64,000 nt of DNA from Protea cynaroides (taxonomy: Eukaryota > Streptophyta > Magnoliopsida > Proteales > Proteaceae). Positions 33,060 through 43,122 of the stretch are shown piece by piece. Every line of letters starts with the position of its first letter. The first letter of the stretch is position 1. The stretch lies in contig CM053268.1 in the NCBI GenBank assembly GCA_028583415.1, positions 14,991,423 to 15,055,422 on the forward strand, given 5' to 3'. Position numbers and translations under genes: made by a program. Under the pieces are notes generated by a model. That model ran no database searches and had not been told where the DNA came from. It worked only from the letters and a program-made list of their open reading frames with translations.

Positions 33060-33093
33060 CAGGGTAACTTTCCGGTTTGTGGACTGTACCCTG
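33060..33093. other. Conserved 34-nt hairpin, element E
   Basis: Stem CAGGGTA/TACCCTG with an imperfect inner stem, 40 nt after the aORF stop and 236 nt from the PBS. Confidence 0.6.
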
Positions 33094-33328
33094 TAGCACT
33101 ATTACATTTGATACACTTTTCTATTTAATGAAAGTTCATGGTTTTTCCTAACTAGTGTATGTGCACATATTAAGTTTCATATTTAGAATAGTACATTATT
33201 CTCTTTCTTAGTCCGTCTCAGGTATCAAACAATGCTTAGGGTGTGTTTGTATTAAGATTTTTAAACTTCCTAACTCAGTTCATCGACCCAGTTAAGTGCA
33301 GCATGGTTTGTTGGAACAGAGCCCGAGA

Positions 33329-33340
33329 GCTCTGATACCA
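33329..33340 (-). promoter_or_regulatory. Primer-binding site, element E
   Basis: On the minus strand TGGTATCAGAGC, three bases from LTR7. Confidence 0.9.
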
Positions 33341-33626
33341 AGTTGTCACACCCCAATTCTGATCCAACCACAATGGTGTGAGTAAACCGCCATTGAACCA
33401 ACGGTTCACACCAGGATCTCGAATAGGCCGTGTCCACCCATACAAACCATTACACATAACCACAATCAGAATATAAATATACAGCGGAAGACTTTAAATA
33501 GAATGAACTGAGTATCTATTGATAATTTAAATAAATATCCCATTATTCAAATTCAAACATAAAATAATAATCTTTTACATCTCTTAATAACAAACAAAAA
33601 TAACTGAAACAAATAAATAAAATCCA

Positions 33627-33761
33627 TCACAGGTACACGCAGAAAGGGCACTCGCATGAAGCATCATGCTCGTCCTCCCCTGCTTGTACATCCAGAGCAG
33701 CTACACCTCCATACGCCGGAGCGTTCACATAATCGTCCACAGTGTATCCTGCATCAACATC
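33627..33761 (-). CDS. LTR small reading frame, LTR7
   Basis: Acceptor TTGTTTTAG, then VDAGYTVDDYVNAPAYGG... to CECPFCVYL and TGA; 44 codons. If the donor at 34975 is spliced to this acceptor, an upstream frame (VPSLPFDEAHATPIN) joins it in phase; LTR8 keeps the same phase, LTR6 does not. Confidence 0.55.
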   Translation of the reverse strand, partial: DVDAGYTVDDYVNAPAYGGVAALDVQAGEDEHDASCECPFCVYL

Positions 33762-34969
33762 TAAAACAATGTACGTACAAAGGGTGAGCTCACAACACAG
33801 CTCAGTATGACAATCAGACAGTTTCACAAGATTATGCATGAGTAACAATCATTTTATGTTATGGTCTGGTTTTAAGTTTGCAATGTGCTATAGAAAGGTT
33901 TGGTGGCCCCCGCACCTCTATACACGAGTGTGTGGCATCGCACAGTAATCACACTACCACAAACCCACATGCACCCATCATGGAATAGAGATAGAGCTAA
34001 GGTATACCCGCACCTTCCCTGATACTCTACCCATACCAGTACCTAAGCCCCTGACAAGCCAACGTCGACTCGGAATCCTCAGTACCACACAACGATGGCC
34101 GGGACAACATCAATATCGGAGACCACCATACCACGACCTTCCCCTGATACCCCACCCGTACCAAGCATGTTAAGACAGAATACTACAAAAGGTGCTAGTG
34201 TGAAGAGCGATCCCAGGCCCATGCCCCACTCCACACACCAACGAAAACAATCACATGCCTAACAATCACATCCTATGAATGCATGAACAATAATAATAAC
34301 TGAAAGTAAAGGATGGCATGTGAATATGCACAAACATCACATCATAGATATTCAATGATTAACAACGATTTACTGTCCATTAATTATTAGGTTTAGGTCA
34401 GATTCCCTTACCTGACACTCTTTCGATCACTTGCTCCACGTCGCAAGACCCAAACGATAAGTCACAAAGTCCTATAATATTATTAGGGTTTCATTAGAAT
34501 ATATTGTTTAGGGTTTCATGTTGGTCGGAAACCAACAGAGATCACAAACTACCCTCACAGAGCTGACCGGTGGAATGTACCGGTCGCAGCTCTGTGGGAA
34601 AGACTGGCGACCGGTATGGTCAGCCGGTCCCCACAAATAACCTCCCGAGAGGTAGCGGTCGCACTATGTGCACCCGGTATAGTCGACCGGTATGTCTACG
34701 GAAGACCATACATGGTTTTTCGACTGCCGTCGATCATCCTCCATGGATTTTCAGGGTTTCTCCTATCCATTCTAAGTCTAGGCTTTGAGTTAGAGTTATC
34801 CCCAACTCATTCAAGTCTCGTTTCGATGAATATCATCTCGAAACTCAAATCTTGGGTTTGACGGCAACTTAGGGTTTATTGGCCAATTTAGGGTTTTAGA
34901 TCAATACCTACTTTGCATGGTATTGATCCACCCACACAACTAACATAGGGTAAGAAGATGGATTCAAGC

Positions 34970-34981
34970 ACTTACCGTTGA
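34970..34981 (-). other. Putative LTR splice donor (LTR7)
   Basis: On the minus strand TCAACG|GTAAGT, a near-consensus plant donor, at the place of the donors in LTR6 and LTR8. Confidence 0.5.
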
Positions 34982-35118
34982 TAGGCGTAGCGTGAGCTTC
35001 GTCGAACGGTAATGACGGCACCTCCTTCTTCTTCCTAGCCTCTTCTCCTTTCCAAGCTCTTTCTCTTCTCCAGGGTTTGTGAGAGACAATGGAAAGGATT
35101 TGAGGAGGCTTAAGGGTG

Positions 35119-35128
35119 TATTTATAGG
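35119..35128 (-). promoter_or_regulatory. TATA box, LTR7
   Basis: On the minus strand CCTATAAATA, about 305 bases from the LTR start. Confidence 0.6.
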
Positions 35129-35433
35129 CTAGAAATAGGGTTTAGTAACCCTACTAGGATTAGGAAACTTCTAGGATTTGAAATCAGGAAAGCAGGACCC
35201 GCAGAGACCAATTTCCAAATTCCCCCACATAGCTGTGCAGGCCATACCGGTCGACCGGTACCATCATCTGGTACCATCAACCGGTATCTAAAATCAGGTA
35301 TAATTGGTCGACTGCGGTCCGATTTTGTACCTGTTTGTTATCCGCTTGCTCCGTCTGGCTCGGTGATGATCGGAAGACCTGTCACGACACAAAACCAAGG
35401 TTTAGACCGGGTTTTAAGAGTGCGGGTCTTACA

Positions 35434-38226
35434 GGCAGTGTTCGACTGTGTATAGACTACCGAGAATTGAATAAGCTTACAATCAAGAATCGGTACCCGT
35501 TGCCTCAGATCGATGACTTGTTCGATCAGTTGCAAGGTGCCAAGGTGTTCTCCAAGATAGATCTACGGTCAGGATACCATCAGTTGAAGATTAAGGACGG
35601 TGATAATCCAAAATTACCTCAGATTAATGAATTGTTCGATCAGTTGCAAGGTGCCAAGATGTTCTCCAAGATAGATCTGCGGTCAGGATACCATCAGTTG
35701 GAGATTAAGGACGGTGATATTCCAAGGACAGCATTCAGAACAAGATATGGACATTATGAATTTTTAGTCTTGTCTTTTGGATTGACTAACTCACCCGTAA
35801 TTTTTATGGAACTCATGAACCGGGTATTCCAAGATATGTTGGATACGTCGGTCATTGTGTTTATTGATGATATATTGGTCTACTCCAAGGACAAGGAAAC
35901 TCATGTCATGAATCTAAGAGCCGCTCTGCAGCGACTGAGAAAAGAGAAGCTTTACGCCAAATTTACAAAGTATGAGTTTTGGCTAAATGAGGTCGCTTTC
36001 TTGGGCCATGTTGTATCCGCTGAAGGAATTAAAGTAGATCCCAACAAAATTGAAGCCATTGTGAAGTGGGAAGCATCGAAGAGCGTTGAAAAAATTAGAA
36101 GTTTCCTAGGTCTAGTTGGGTATTATCGACGATTCGTGAAAGACTATTCCAGAATTGCCATACCTCTCACCAGCTTGACTAAGAAAAGAGAAAAGTTTGT
36201 TTGGACTGATAAATGTGAGAAGAGTTTCCAAACATTGAAGGCTAGATTGGTATCTACTCCGATCTTGACTATTCCTATTCCAGGATAGCCATTTACCTTG
36301 TACACTGATGCGTCTGGATTGGGTTTAAGATGCGTACTTATGCAAGGAGAATAAGTAGTTGTGTATGCTTCAAGACAGCTGAAAACACATGAGAAGAATT
36401 ATCCTACTCATGACTTGGAATTAGCAGCAGTAGTACATGCTGTCAAGATATGAAGACATTATTTGTATGGAGATAAATTTTAGATTAAATCAGATCATAA
36501 GAGTCTTACTTATTTTTTTAATCAAAAGGAGTTGAACATGAGACAAATAAGATGGCTGGAATTATTGAAGGATTATGATTGCGATATCCAGTATCATCTA
36601 GGAAAGGCTAATGTAGTTGCTGATGCGCTAAGCAAAAAAGCAATGATAAAATCTCAAGGAGAGGTTAACACAACTGCAGCGATGTGTGCTATCAGGAAAG
36701 TATTCAATTATGGTAATGAACAGTTCGTGATAGATGCACCGGGTGGATCAAACATTGAAGATTGTACCTGATATAATTGTTGTGAAAGCCACTATTAAAT
36801 CAGACCCTTATCTGAGAACGGTACAAGAAGACATCGAAAAAGGTAGGACTATTCCTGAGTTCACCTTGGATGAGGAAAAGGTATTGAAGTACAAAGGAAG
36901 AGTATGTGTTTCTGAAATAGAAAACTTGGACATTAGACACCGACTAATGAAGGAAGCTCACACCATCGCTTATTCGGTACATCCTGAAAGTACAAAGATG
37001 TATCATGATTTGAAGAAATTATATTGGTGGAGAGGAATGAAAGTAGATGTAGCTAAATTTATGTCTCAATGCCTAAATTGTCAGAGGGTCAAGGCTGAAC
37101 GGAAAAGACCAGCAGGATTGTTGCAGCCACTGCCAGAACCAGCATGAAAATGGGACTGCATCACTATGGACTTCGTCACCGGATTACCATTGACTCCTCG
37201 AGTAGTTGACGCGGTCTGGGTGATTGTAGATCGTCTGACTAAGACAGCTCGCTTTATCGCTATACGACCACAGTATACCCTGGAGAGATTAGCCAAGTTA
37301 TATGTGAATAACTTGTCAGATTACATAGTGTACCTCAAAGCATTGTGTTCGATAGAGACCCATGCTTTACTTCAAAGTTTTGGAAAGGATTGCAAAAGGC
37401 TATGGGTACGTTGAAATTCAGTACTGCATTCCATCCTCAGACAGACGGACAGTCAGAGCGTACCATTCAGATTTTAGAAGACATGCTTCGAGCCTGTGTA
37501 ATTGATTTTAAAGGATCATGGGATGAGAAACTACCATTGATCGAGTTCGTTTATAACAATAGCTATCAGGCTACTATACAGATGTCACCCTATGAAGCAC
37601 TGTATGGTAGGAAATGTCGAACTCCTTTGTTTTGGAATGAAGTTTGAGAACGGAGCATCGTTGGACCAGAGTTTGTTAAAGAGACTTGTCGAGTAGTCAA
37701 CATTATCAAGGAAAGAGTTAGAACAGCTCAGAATCGTCAGAAACAATATGTAGATACTCGACGTCGGGACCTTGAATTTGTCGTAGGTGATAAGGTATTC
37801 TTGAAAGTATCACCTATGCGAGGTTTAAAATGATTCGGACAGAAAGGGAAGCTAAGTCCGAGATATGTCGGGCCATATGAGATTCTAGCTAAACGTGGAA
37901 AAGTGGCTTACCAGTTAGCATTACTACCATCTATGTCAAGTGTGCATGACGTATTTCATATCTCATTATTAAAGAAGTACGTAAGAGATCCAACACATGT
38001 TTTGACAGTGGATCACCAGATCTAACTGGTGAGTTGATATTTAAAGTAGCACCAACTGAAATCACAAGTCAAAAGGTCCAACGACTATGCAACCGTGACA
38101 TATACTATGTTAAGGTCACCTGGAGGAGCCGAGATATAGAAGAGATAACATGAGAAGAAGAGAATGCTATGCGGAAGCAATATCCTCACCTTTTCGACTC
38201 AGAAGGTATGTGTAAATTTCGATGAC
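35434..38226 (+). pseudogene. pol: pol of element C, second part (RT to chromodomain-like tail)
   Basis: Resumes RT with GSVRLCIDYRELNKL; the FIDD active site is at 35860-35871 and the frame is open to a TAG at 36286-36288 (PG*PF). Then come decayed RNase H with several stops (36289-36600, ending VVADALSKKA), integrase zinc finger CLNC near 37075, core MDFVTGLPL near 37166, a frameshift near 37310, the ILEDMLRACVIDF block, and the chromodomain-like tail to LFDSEGMCKF near 38210. A 114-bp in-frame duplication lies in the RT. Many stops are single C-to-T or G-to-A changes. Confidence 0.88.
35500..35727 (+). repeat. 114-bp tandem duplication inside RT of element C
   Basis: Two copies, from 35500 and 35614, each encoding LPQI..LFDQLQGAK.FSK plus the next 19 residues up to KDGD. 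Still in frame. They differ by about ten bases, so it is not recent. Confidence 0.85.
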
Positions 38227-38238
38227 AAAATTTCTAAT

Positions 38239-38251
38239 AAGAGGGGGGAGT
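38239..38251 (+). promoter_or_regulatory. Polypurine tract, element C
   Basis: AAGAGGGGGGAGT directly before the LTR5 start TGTAAGACCC. Confidence 0.85.
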
Positions 38252-38617
38252 TGTAAGACCCGTATCGAACTAACCGGTCTTACCACATTGTACTAGGTCT
38301 ACCTATCATGGTCGAGCCAAGTGGACCAAGTGCGTGAAGAAACCACAAGACCAGGTATGAAGTCTAACTCAAAAACAGTCAAATATGAGAGTAGGGTCGC
38401 ATGCCTAAATAGGTGTGACCGACCCCACCTCAAAAGAGTCTAACCCATGACTTTTTGGTCGTGGGGTCGCATGACTAAAAAAATGTAGGGTCGACGGATT
38501 CTGCGACCCTACATGTGACCCTACGATAACAGACAAAATCTGAAAATTAAGAAACCTTCCTAATTCAAAGGGGGTCTTTCCTAAACTCATTGGGACTTAT
38601 TATGGAGGGTTTTCCTC

Positions 38618-38627
38618 TATAAATAGG
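38618..38627 (+). promoter_or_regulatory. TATA box, LTR5
   Basis: TATAAATAGG, 366 bases into the LTR, matching LTR4. Confidence 0.65.
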
Positions 38628-38763
38628 ATGTCCCTTTGCCTCTTTCACTCCTTTAGAACCCTAATTGAAATTAAGAGCAAGAGAAAGAGAAGGAAGAGAA
38701 GAAGAGAAGGAAACTTGAAGAAGACGACAAAGGAAGAGGGGGAAGTTCAGAGAAACCTCTAAA

Positions 38764-38775
38764 TTAAGGTATGAC
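38764..38775 (+). other. Putative LTR splice donor (LTR5)
   Basis: ATTAAG|GTATGA, GT at 38769-38770. Confidence 0.45.
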
Positions 38776-38932
38776 CCTAATTCCCTACCTGAATAAGAGA
38801 GCCTAGAATAGTTATGAAGAATTTAAGATTAGGAGAAATCCAAATCATCCATACATGGATAATTTCCAAGAGATTCTATGGAGGAAAACATTATGGACAA
38901 TGAATGGTGTATAAATTGTAGTTTTGAGCCAT

Positions 38933-39170
38933 AGAACAATCATAGAATGGACCATGATAGTAAGCCAAAGGATCCAAACATGAAGGGATGGAATTTAGAA
39001 TGAAAGGTCGACTCAGAACAATCATAGAATGGACCATGATAGTAAGCCAAAGGATCCAAACATGAAGGGATGGAATTTAGAATGAAAGGTCGACTCAGAA
39101 CAATCATAGAATGGACCATGATAGTAAGCCAAAGGATCCAAACATGAAGGGATGGAATTAGAATGAGGCC
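38933..39170 (+). repeat. 82-bp tandem repeat, about 2.9 copies, in LTR5
   Basis: Units start at 38933, 39015 and 39097 (AGAACAATCATAGAATGG). The copies are nearly identical. LTR4 has one unit, so amplification came after insertion of C. Confidence 0.88.
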
Positions 39171-40319
39171 GACACGTGTGGTCGCACGTAGGGTCGAATG
39201 ATATCCGACCCTACAAGACCATATGATCGACCACATGCCCTCGGGAAGTCCCAGAAAGGGTGTGGTCACACGTAGGGTCAAATGGTATCCGACCCCACCT
39301 GCGACCCTACACCCTGGGGTCGCAGAAACTACTACCCTAGGTGCTACCCTACCTGTGACCCTACAGGTTCTGTTAGTTTAAACATGTTGGAACTAATTCT
39401 ATTTAAAATCTATCACTTGTTAGGTCTTTCCAGTGGTTTAAAAGTGAATTATAAAGCTTGAACGAGGACCTACTAGCAATCAAAGGTGAGGGAACAAGAC
39501 CTAAACTAATTGGCTAATAATAAACTATTTTCGTTTATTGATTCCAATACCATGAATGATTCTATGTTTGTATAATTGTAATGTGCATATCACATGTGAT
39601 CCACTATTCCTGTTACTACTGTTCATGCATATTTAATTTCGTTTATTATAACATGATGATGATGATGCTAGGAATAGGCATGTAAATGTATATGTGTGGT
39701 TAGTGTACTTGATGCGAGTGGAGCATCAGGGGAGGACGTGACACTGTGGTTCGTCCTGGTCACCAAACTCTAGCTCTATCTCTACTCAAGTCTTGTCTAC
39801 TAACATCATCGTATCGCCATTTCCTTAGCAGAACTATTACGTCGTAGGGCATCAGGGAAGGTGGTCTCGGACCGTATAGTCTCTGACTCTTCCGGGGGGC
39901 CTTAGCTTTATCTCTATGGACGTATTGAGGGATGCTAGGGTGAGACCTTGGATACACTGTTTGACATTAGAATTGGTTAGTTGCGAGCCCAGTTTGCAAG
40001 CCCTCTCCAATAGGGGCTTACGTGTTGGTATGGGTAGAGCATCAGGGGAAGTGTGATGCGGTGCGGCCCTAAGCACTTTAGCTCTATCTCTATTCCATGG
40101 TGGGTGCATGTGGAGGCGGAAATGATGTTTGATCCATTGGGCGGTTCCACACATTCGTGTATAGAGGTGCGGCGGCCACCTATCCTTTCTATTGCACATT
40201 GCAAACTTATGAACCAGTCCAAAGATATGAATTGAATGCATGCATATGTTTGTTGCATTGTTTTGTTTGCTCACTGAGTCGTGATGTGTGCTCACCCTTT
40301 TCGTATTTAAATATTTTTA

Positions 40320-40454
40320 GTTGATGATGCCGGTATGACAGTGGAAGATTATATGAATGCTCCAACATACGGGCATGTGGCGGCAATGGAGGCAGAAGTG
40401 ATGATGGAGTTGCATGATTCATCATGCGAGTGCAACTCCTATGTTTTTTATTAG
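40320..40454 (+). CDS. LTR small reading frame, LTR5
   Basis: Acceptor ATTTTTAG, VDDAGMTVEDYMNAP to CECNSYVFY and TAG; 44 codons. It differs from LTR4 by a few residues and keeps the frame. Confidence 0.5.
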   Translation, partial: VDDAGMTVEDYMNAPTYGHVAAMEAEVMMELHDSSCECNSYVFY

Positions 40455-40735
40455 ATTTTGTTTAAGTTATACAGACAATGTAATTGATTTAATTATTTTA
40501 ATTTATGACTTAGTCCTTTTGGGAGATAATTGGATAATTTATTTACTTTATCACAGCTAGACTCTCAGTTCATTTAATATTAAAGACTTCCGCTATCGTG
40601 TATTTATTCTGATTTTTGTTGTGGATGCATATGGTTTAAGCAAATGGACACAGTCTATTCGAGATCCTGGTTGAACCATTGGTTTATTGACGGTTCATCA
40701 CACCATTCTGAATAGTGCAGAATTAGGGTATGACA

Positions 40736-40740
40736 CAAGT
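40736..40740. repeat. Target-site duplication CAAGT, right copy (element C)
   Basis: Follows the LTR5 end TGACA; it matches 21104-21108. Confidence 0.9.
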
Positions 40741-40855
40741 TGACACAATGACCCCCTTCCACCTTCTTGCGTTCGTACCAGGGATACTGTGCCTTTGTTT
40801 CAATGGACCTGAAGCGATGGGGATCGTGACCTCTGGGGACTTTAGTGCGAGCCAT
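40741..40855 (-). pseudogene. aORF start fragment of element D
   Basis: On the minus strand MARTKVPRGHDPHRFRS... to KKVEGGHCVNL, then the C insertion. The next codons (LASLALF) are at 21108 and below. The start lies five bases after the intron acceptor TTGCAG, as in the other copies. No stop in this part. Confidence 0.85.
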
Positions 40856-40860
40856 GTTGT

Positions 40861-41330
40861 CTGCAAGGGCATAGACCAACAAGCAACATATCAAATATAA
40901 TGAAAATTCATAATTTTGGCATTATGATGGGATGATTGGCCAAAAGCCATACTTTTCACCCAAACATTTGGGCAGGAGAACTTACATTGGCCCAAACCAT
41001 CCTGCAAGGCTCATACAATCAGAAATTTAAACTAGGTAGGTTTAATTTGAAGAAATTTTGACAATTTGGAAAAACCCCCAAAATTTAGGTCAAAAATGGG
41101 AATTTTCAAGTTTCTATTAAATTAACCAATGAAACTCAAATTTTCTTGAGGGTTTTCAACCATTGGGTGGCCAATAGCAATAACCCCCAATAGAAGTCAA
41201 ATTTTTACGGTCAGAAAAATATTAATTTTATGAAAACCCTATAAATGGAGCAAAACCTAGGTATAAAAGCTATAAATGGAGCAAAACCTAGGTATGAAAG
41301 CTTAAAAAGGAGAAAGAGTAGGGAACATAC
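40861..41330 (-). other. 5'-UTR intron of aORF, element D
   Basis: On the minus strand, donor CTCCAG|GTATGT and acceptor GCCCTTGCAG; 470 nt. It holds the conserved AACCCTCAAG/GAGTTTCAT stretch also found in A, B, E and F introns. Confidence 0.65.
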
Positions 41331-41493
41331 CTGGAGGAAATGTAGGTCGATGATCGATGAAAGAATCACCAAATTCGTACAGTTGACACTGTAGCAACTC
41401 AGTGGTGGCGAGTTGAGTTGTGAATAGTAGAAGACAAAAGTGAAAATAAGAAAATGGCTCGAAATCAGAATTTAAAAACCTGATTTGGTGTCG

Positions 41494-41620
41494 TGTGGTC
41501 GCAGAATTCAACCAAAAATGCGACCCCACGATCGACCCCATGATCGACCACAGGCTCTCGGTGAGCTGACAGGGTTCATGCGGTCGCAACCCTGTGGTCG
41601 CATATAGTATGACCCCACGA
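41494..41620. promoter_or_regulatory. GGTCGCA/CGACCCCA motif array, element D
   Basis: Words such as TGTGGTCGCA and GCGACCCCACG in both orientations, the C/D form of the array. D's LTR (49409-49530, 50037-50215) carries the same TGTGGTCGCA and CGACCACAC words. Confidence 0.6.
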
Positions 41621-41721
41621 TGAAAATGCCCTGTTTTGACTGAATGACTTTAAAAATTGAAACTTTGCCTTGTTTAATTAGAAATTAACATGAAATTAAC
41701 GTATATTATGCTTGCCTCATA

Positions 41722-41745
41722 TGTTTCCTTGATTTTTAGACACTA
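41722..41745 (+). other. Putative splice acceptor before gag, element D
   Basis: TTTCCTTGATTTTTAG|ACAC, AG at 41738-41739, 25 nt before the gag ATG. Confidence 0.5.
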
Positions 41746-41764
41746 CCTCCACCGAAAACAGGAA

Positions 41765-43054
41765 ATGACTGGCCATAGAGTAAGTAGAAGGAGACAGAAT
41801 GTCAACTCATCTCCACCACCTATGGAAACCAAAGACAATGAAGGTCAGCAAGGACAAGAAGGAAATATTAGAACTCAACCTGCTGCGCCTCAGAATGTGC
41901 ACACCCAAGCCAACCCAACCAACTTACCTGCACCACCTGTGGATTTGGCTACTGCAGTGATGAATTTGGCACAGTAAATGCAGCGTATACATCAAATGTA
42001 AGCCAACATGCACGCTGCTATAGGAATTGCTTTCCCAGTTTCAAACACAACATCTCTACTTACAGGACAAGCTAGTACGACACCTGGTGGTAGCAACACT
42101 TTACCCCAAGCACCGCAAACACCAGCAGTACAAGGCCAAGTGCCAAATCTTGAAGCACCGCAAGGCAGGTACAACCAAGGTAACTATCAGTACCAGCCAC
42201 CTATATATGGAGCTTATGCACAATATCAGCTTGATCATTCCAGACTGATCGAGCATTTTCTTAAGTTGAAACCGGAGGAATTCACAGGTAAGCCATCGGT
42301 TTGTAGCCAGCTCACTGGATCGACGAAATGGAAAGAAATTTCATGATAATGACTATAAATAAAGAGAAAAAAGTATTATGTACTACATTTATGTTAAAAG
42401 ATGATGCACACCACTGGTGGAAATCAACTAGAAGTTATCTGTTAACAAAGCACGCCCAACTGACATGGGCTATTTATAAAGAAGTTTTCTTCGAGAAGTA
42501 TTTTCCAAGGAGTTTCAGAGATCAAATGGAAAATGAGTTTCAGAGTCTATATCAGGGACAAATGACTGTGGACGTATATCAACATCGATATGAAGAACTG
42601 TTTTTCTTTGCTCCCTCTAGTATGCAGGAGGAAAATACCAAAACTCAAAGGTTCGTCATGGGACTTAGGGGAAGTATCTGTGAGCATGTATTGGGATTAG
42701 AAAAGAAGATTTATAATGAAGCTGTACAGATTGCTCGAGTACTGGAATCGAGCTAGAGCGAGAGTTATTTTGCTCAGAATAGGTGCATTAAAAGGCCTAA
42801 TGGAAATACATATAACGGAGGGAACACCAAGACATTCAAACCCTTTCGTACTCAAGGCTTTAATGCTGCAGCCAAGACTACTCCAACGGCTCAACCTCAA
42901 CAAAAGCAAAGTAGTGCTAGAGTTAAATGCTTTAACTGTGATCAAGTTGGACATTATTCAAGAGAGTGTCTCAAGCCAAGGAAGCAGTTACAATTAGAAA
43001 AAGTTTACGCAGTTACTTCTGAGGATGCTGCTACATCGCCTGATGTAGTCACAG
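41765..43054 (+). pseudogene. gag: gag of element D, broken
   Basis: ATG at 41765, MTGHRVSRRRQN, then a proline/Gln-rich N-terminus, LIEHFLKLKPEEF, HHWWKSTRSYL, FFEKYFPRSF, YEELFFFAPS, and the zinc knuckle CFNCDQVGHYSREC near 42925-42970 (intact CX2CX4HX4C). Breaks: TAA near 41976 and TAA near 41999, where relatives have Gln; a frameshift near 42290; a TAG at about 42755 (SS*); and a change of frame before the knuckle. The end is set by the intron-like donor at 43054. Gag is the particle protein that packages element RNA. Confidence 0.88.
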
Positions 43055-43122
43055 GTATGACCTGAACTTTTCATTTGTATTACCTTGTGTGAGCATGTAG
43101 ACTAAATTAAATCAAATCACAG
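43055..43122 (+). other. Putative gag-pol mini-intron, element D (68 nt)
   Basis: GTCACAG|GTATGACCTGA at the donor side, with a stop eight bases into the intron. TGTAGACTAA is branch-site-like, about 20 nt before the acceptor. AAATCACAG|GTATCG is at the acceptor side. Unspliced RNA would end Gag here; spliced RNA would read on into the protease (Thr-Gly-Ile-Val). The length differs from A, B and F, while the joined frame is the same. Confidence 0.65.

Larger units (their letters stand above)
28659..35433 (-). mobile_element. Element E: rearranged retrotransposon of the ACCGGT subfamily
   Basis: 6775 bp flanked by GGCAG. Minus strand: 5' LTR 33344-35433, PBS, hairpin, aORF, motif array, gag start. 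It then becomes a scrambled stretch of gag and RT pieces, and only 174 bases of the 3' LTR remain. Most of pol, the polypurine tract and the rest of the 3' LTR are gone. The outer ends and TSD are intact, so the losses happened inside. Confidence 0.88.
33344..35433 (-). repeat. LTR7: 5' LTR of element E
   Basis: 2090 bp, TGTCACACC...GTCTTACA on the plus strand. It has ACCGGT clusters, TATAAATA at 35119-35128, donor CAACG|GTAAGT at 34976/34975, shortened modules and the 44-codon frame. Confidence 0.92.
38252..40735 (+). repeat. LTR5: 3' LTR of element C
   Basis: 2484 bp, TGTAAGACCC...GGGTATGACA. It pairs with LTR4 across its whole length and is longer mainly because of an 82-bp repeat at 38933-39170. 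It has TATAAATAGG at 38618-38627, donor AAG|GTATGA at 38768/38769, three modules and the 44-codon frame. Confidence 0.92.
21104..40740 (+). mobile_element. Element C: retrotransposon with nested insertions
   Basis: The unit from LTR4 to LTR5 is flanked by CAAGT on both sides. It is 19.6 kb long because it holds a solo LTR (23958-26209) and element E (28659-35433). The order is LTR4, PBS, leader, aORF tail, gag part, an unidentified 1.3 kb, protease, RT, RNase H, integrase, polypurine tract, LTR5. Most of its aORF, its gag zinc-knuckle region and the hairpin are missing. It is thus older than E and the solo LTR but younger than D. Confidence 0.88.
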
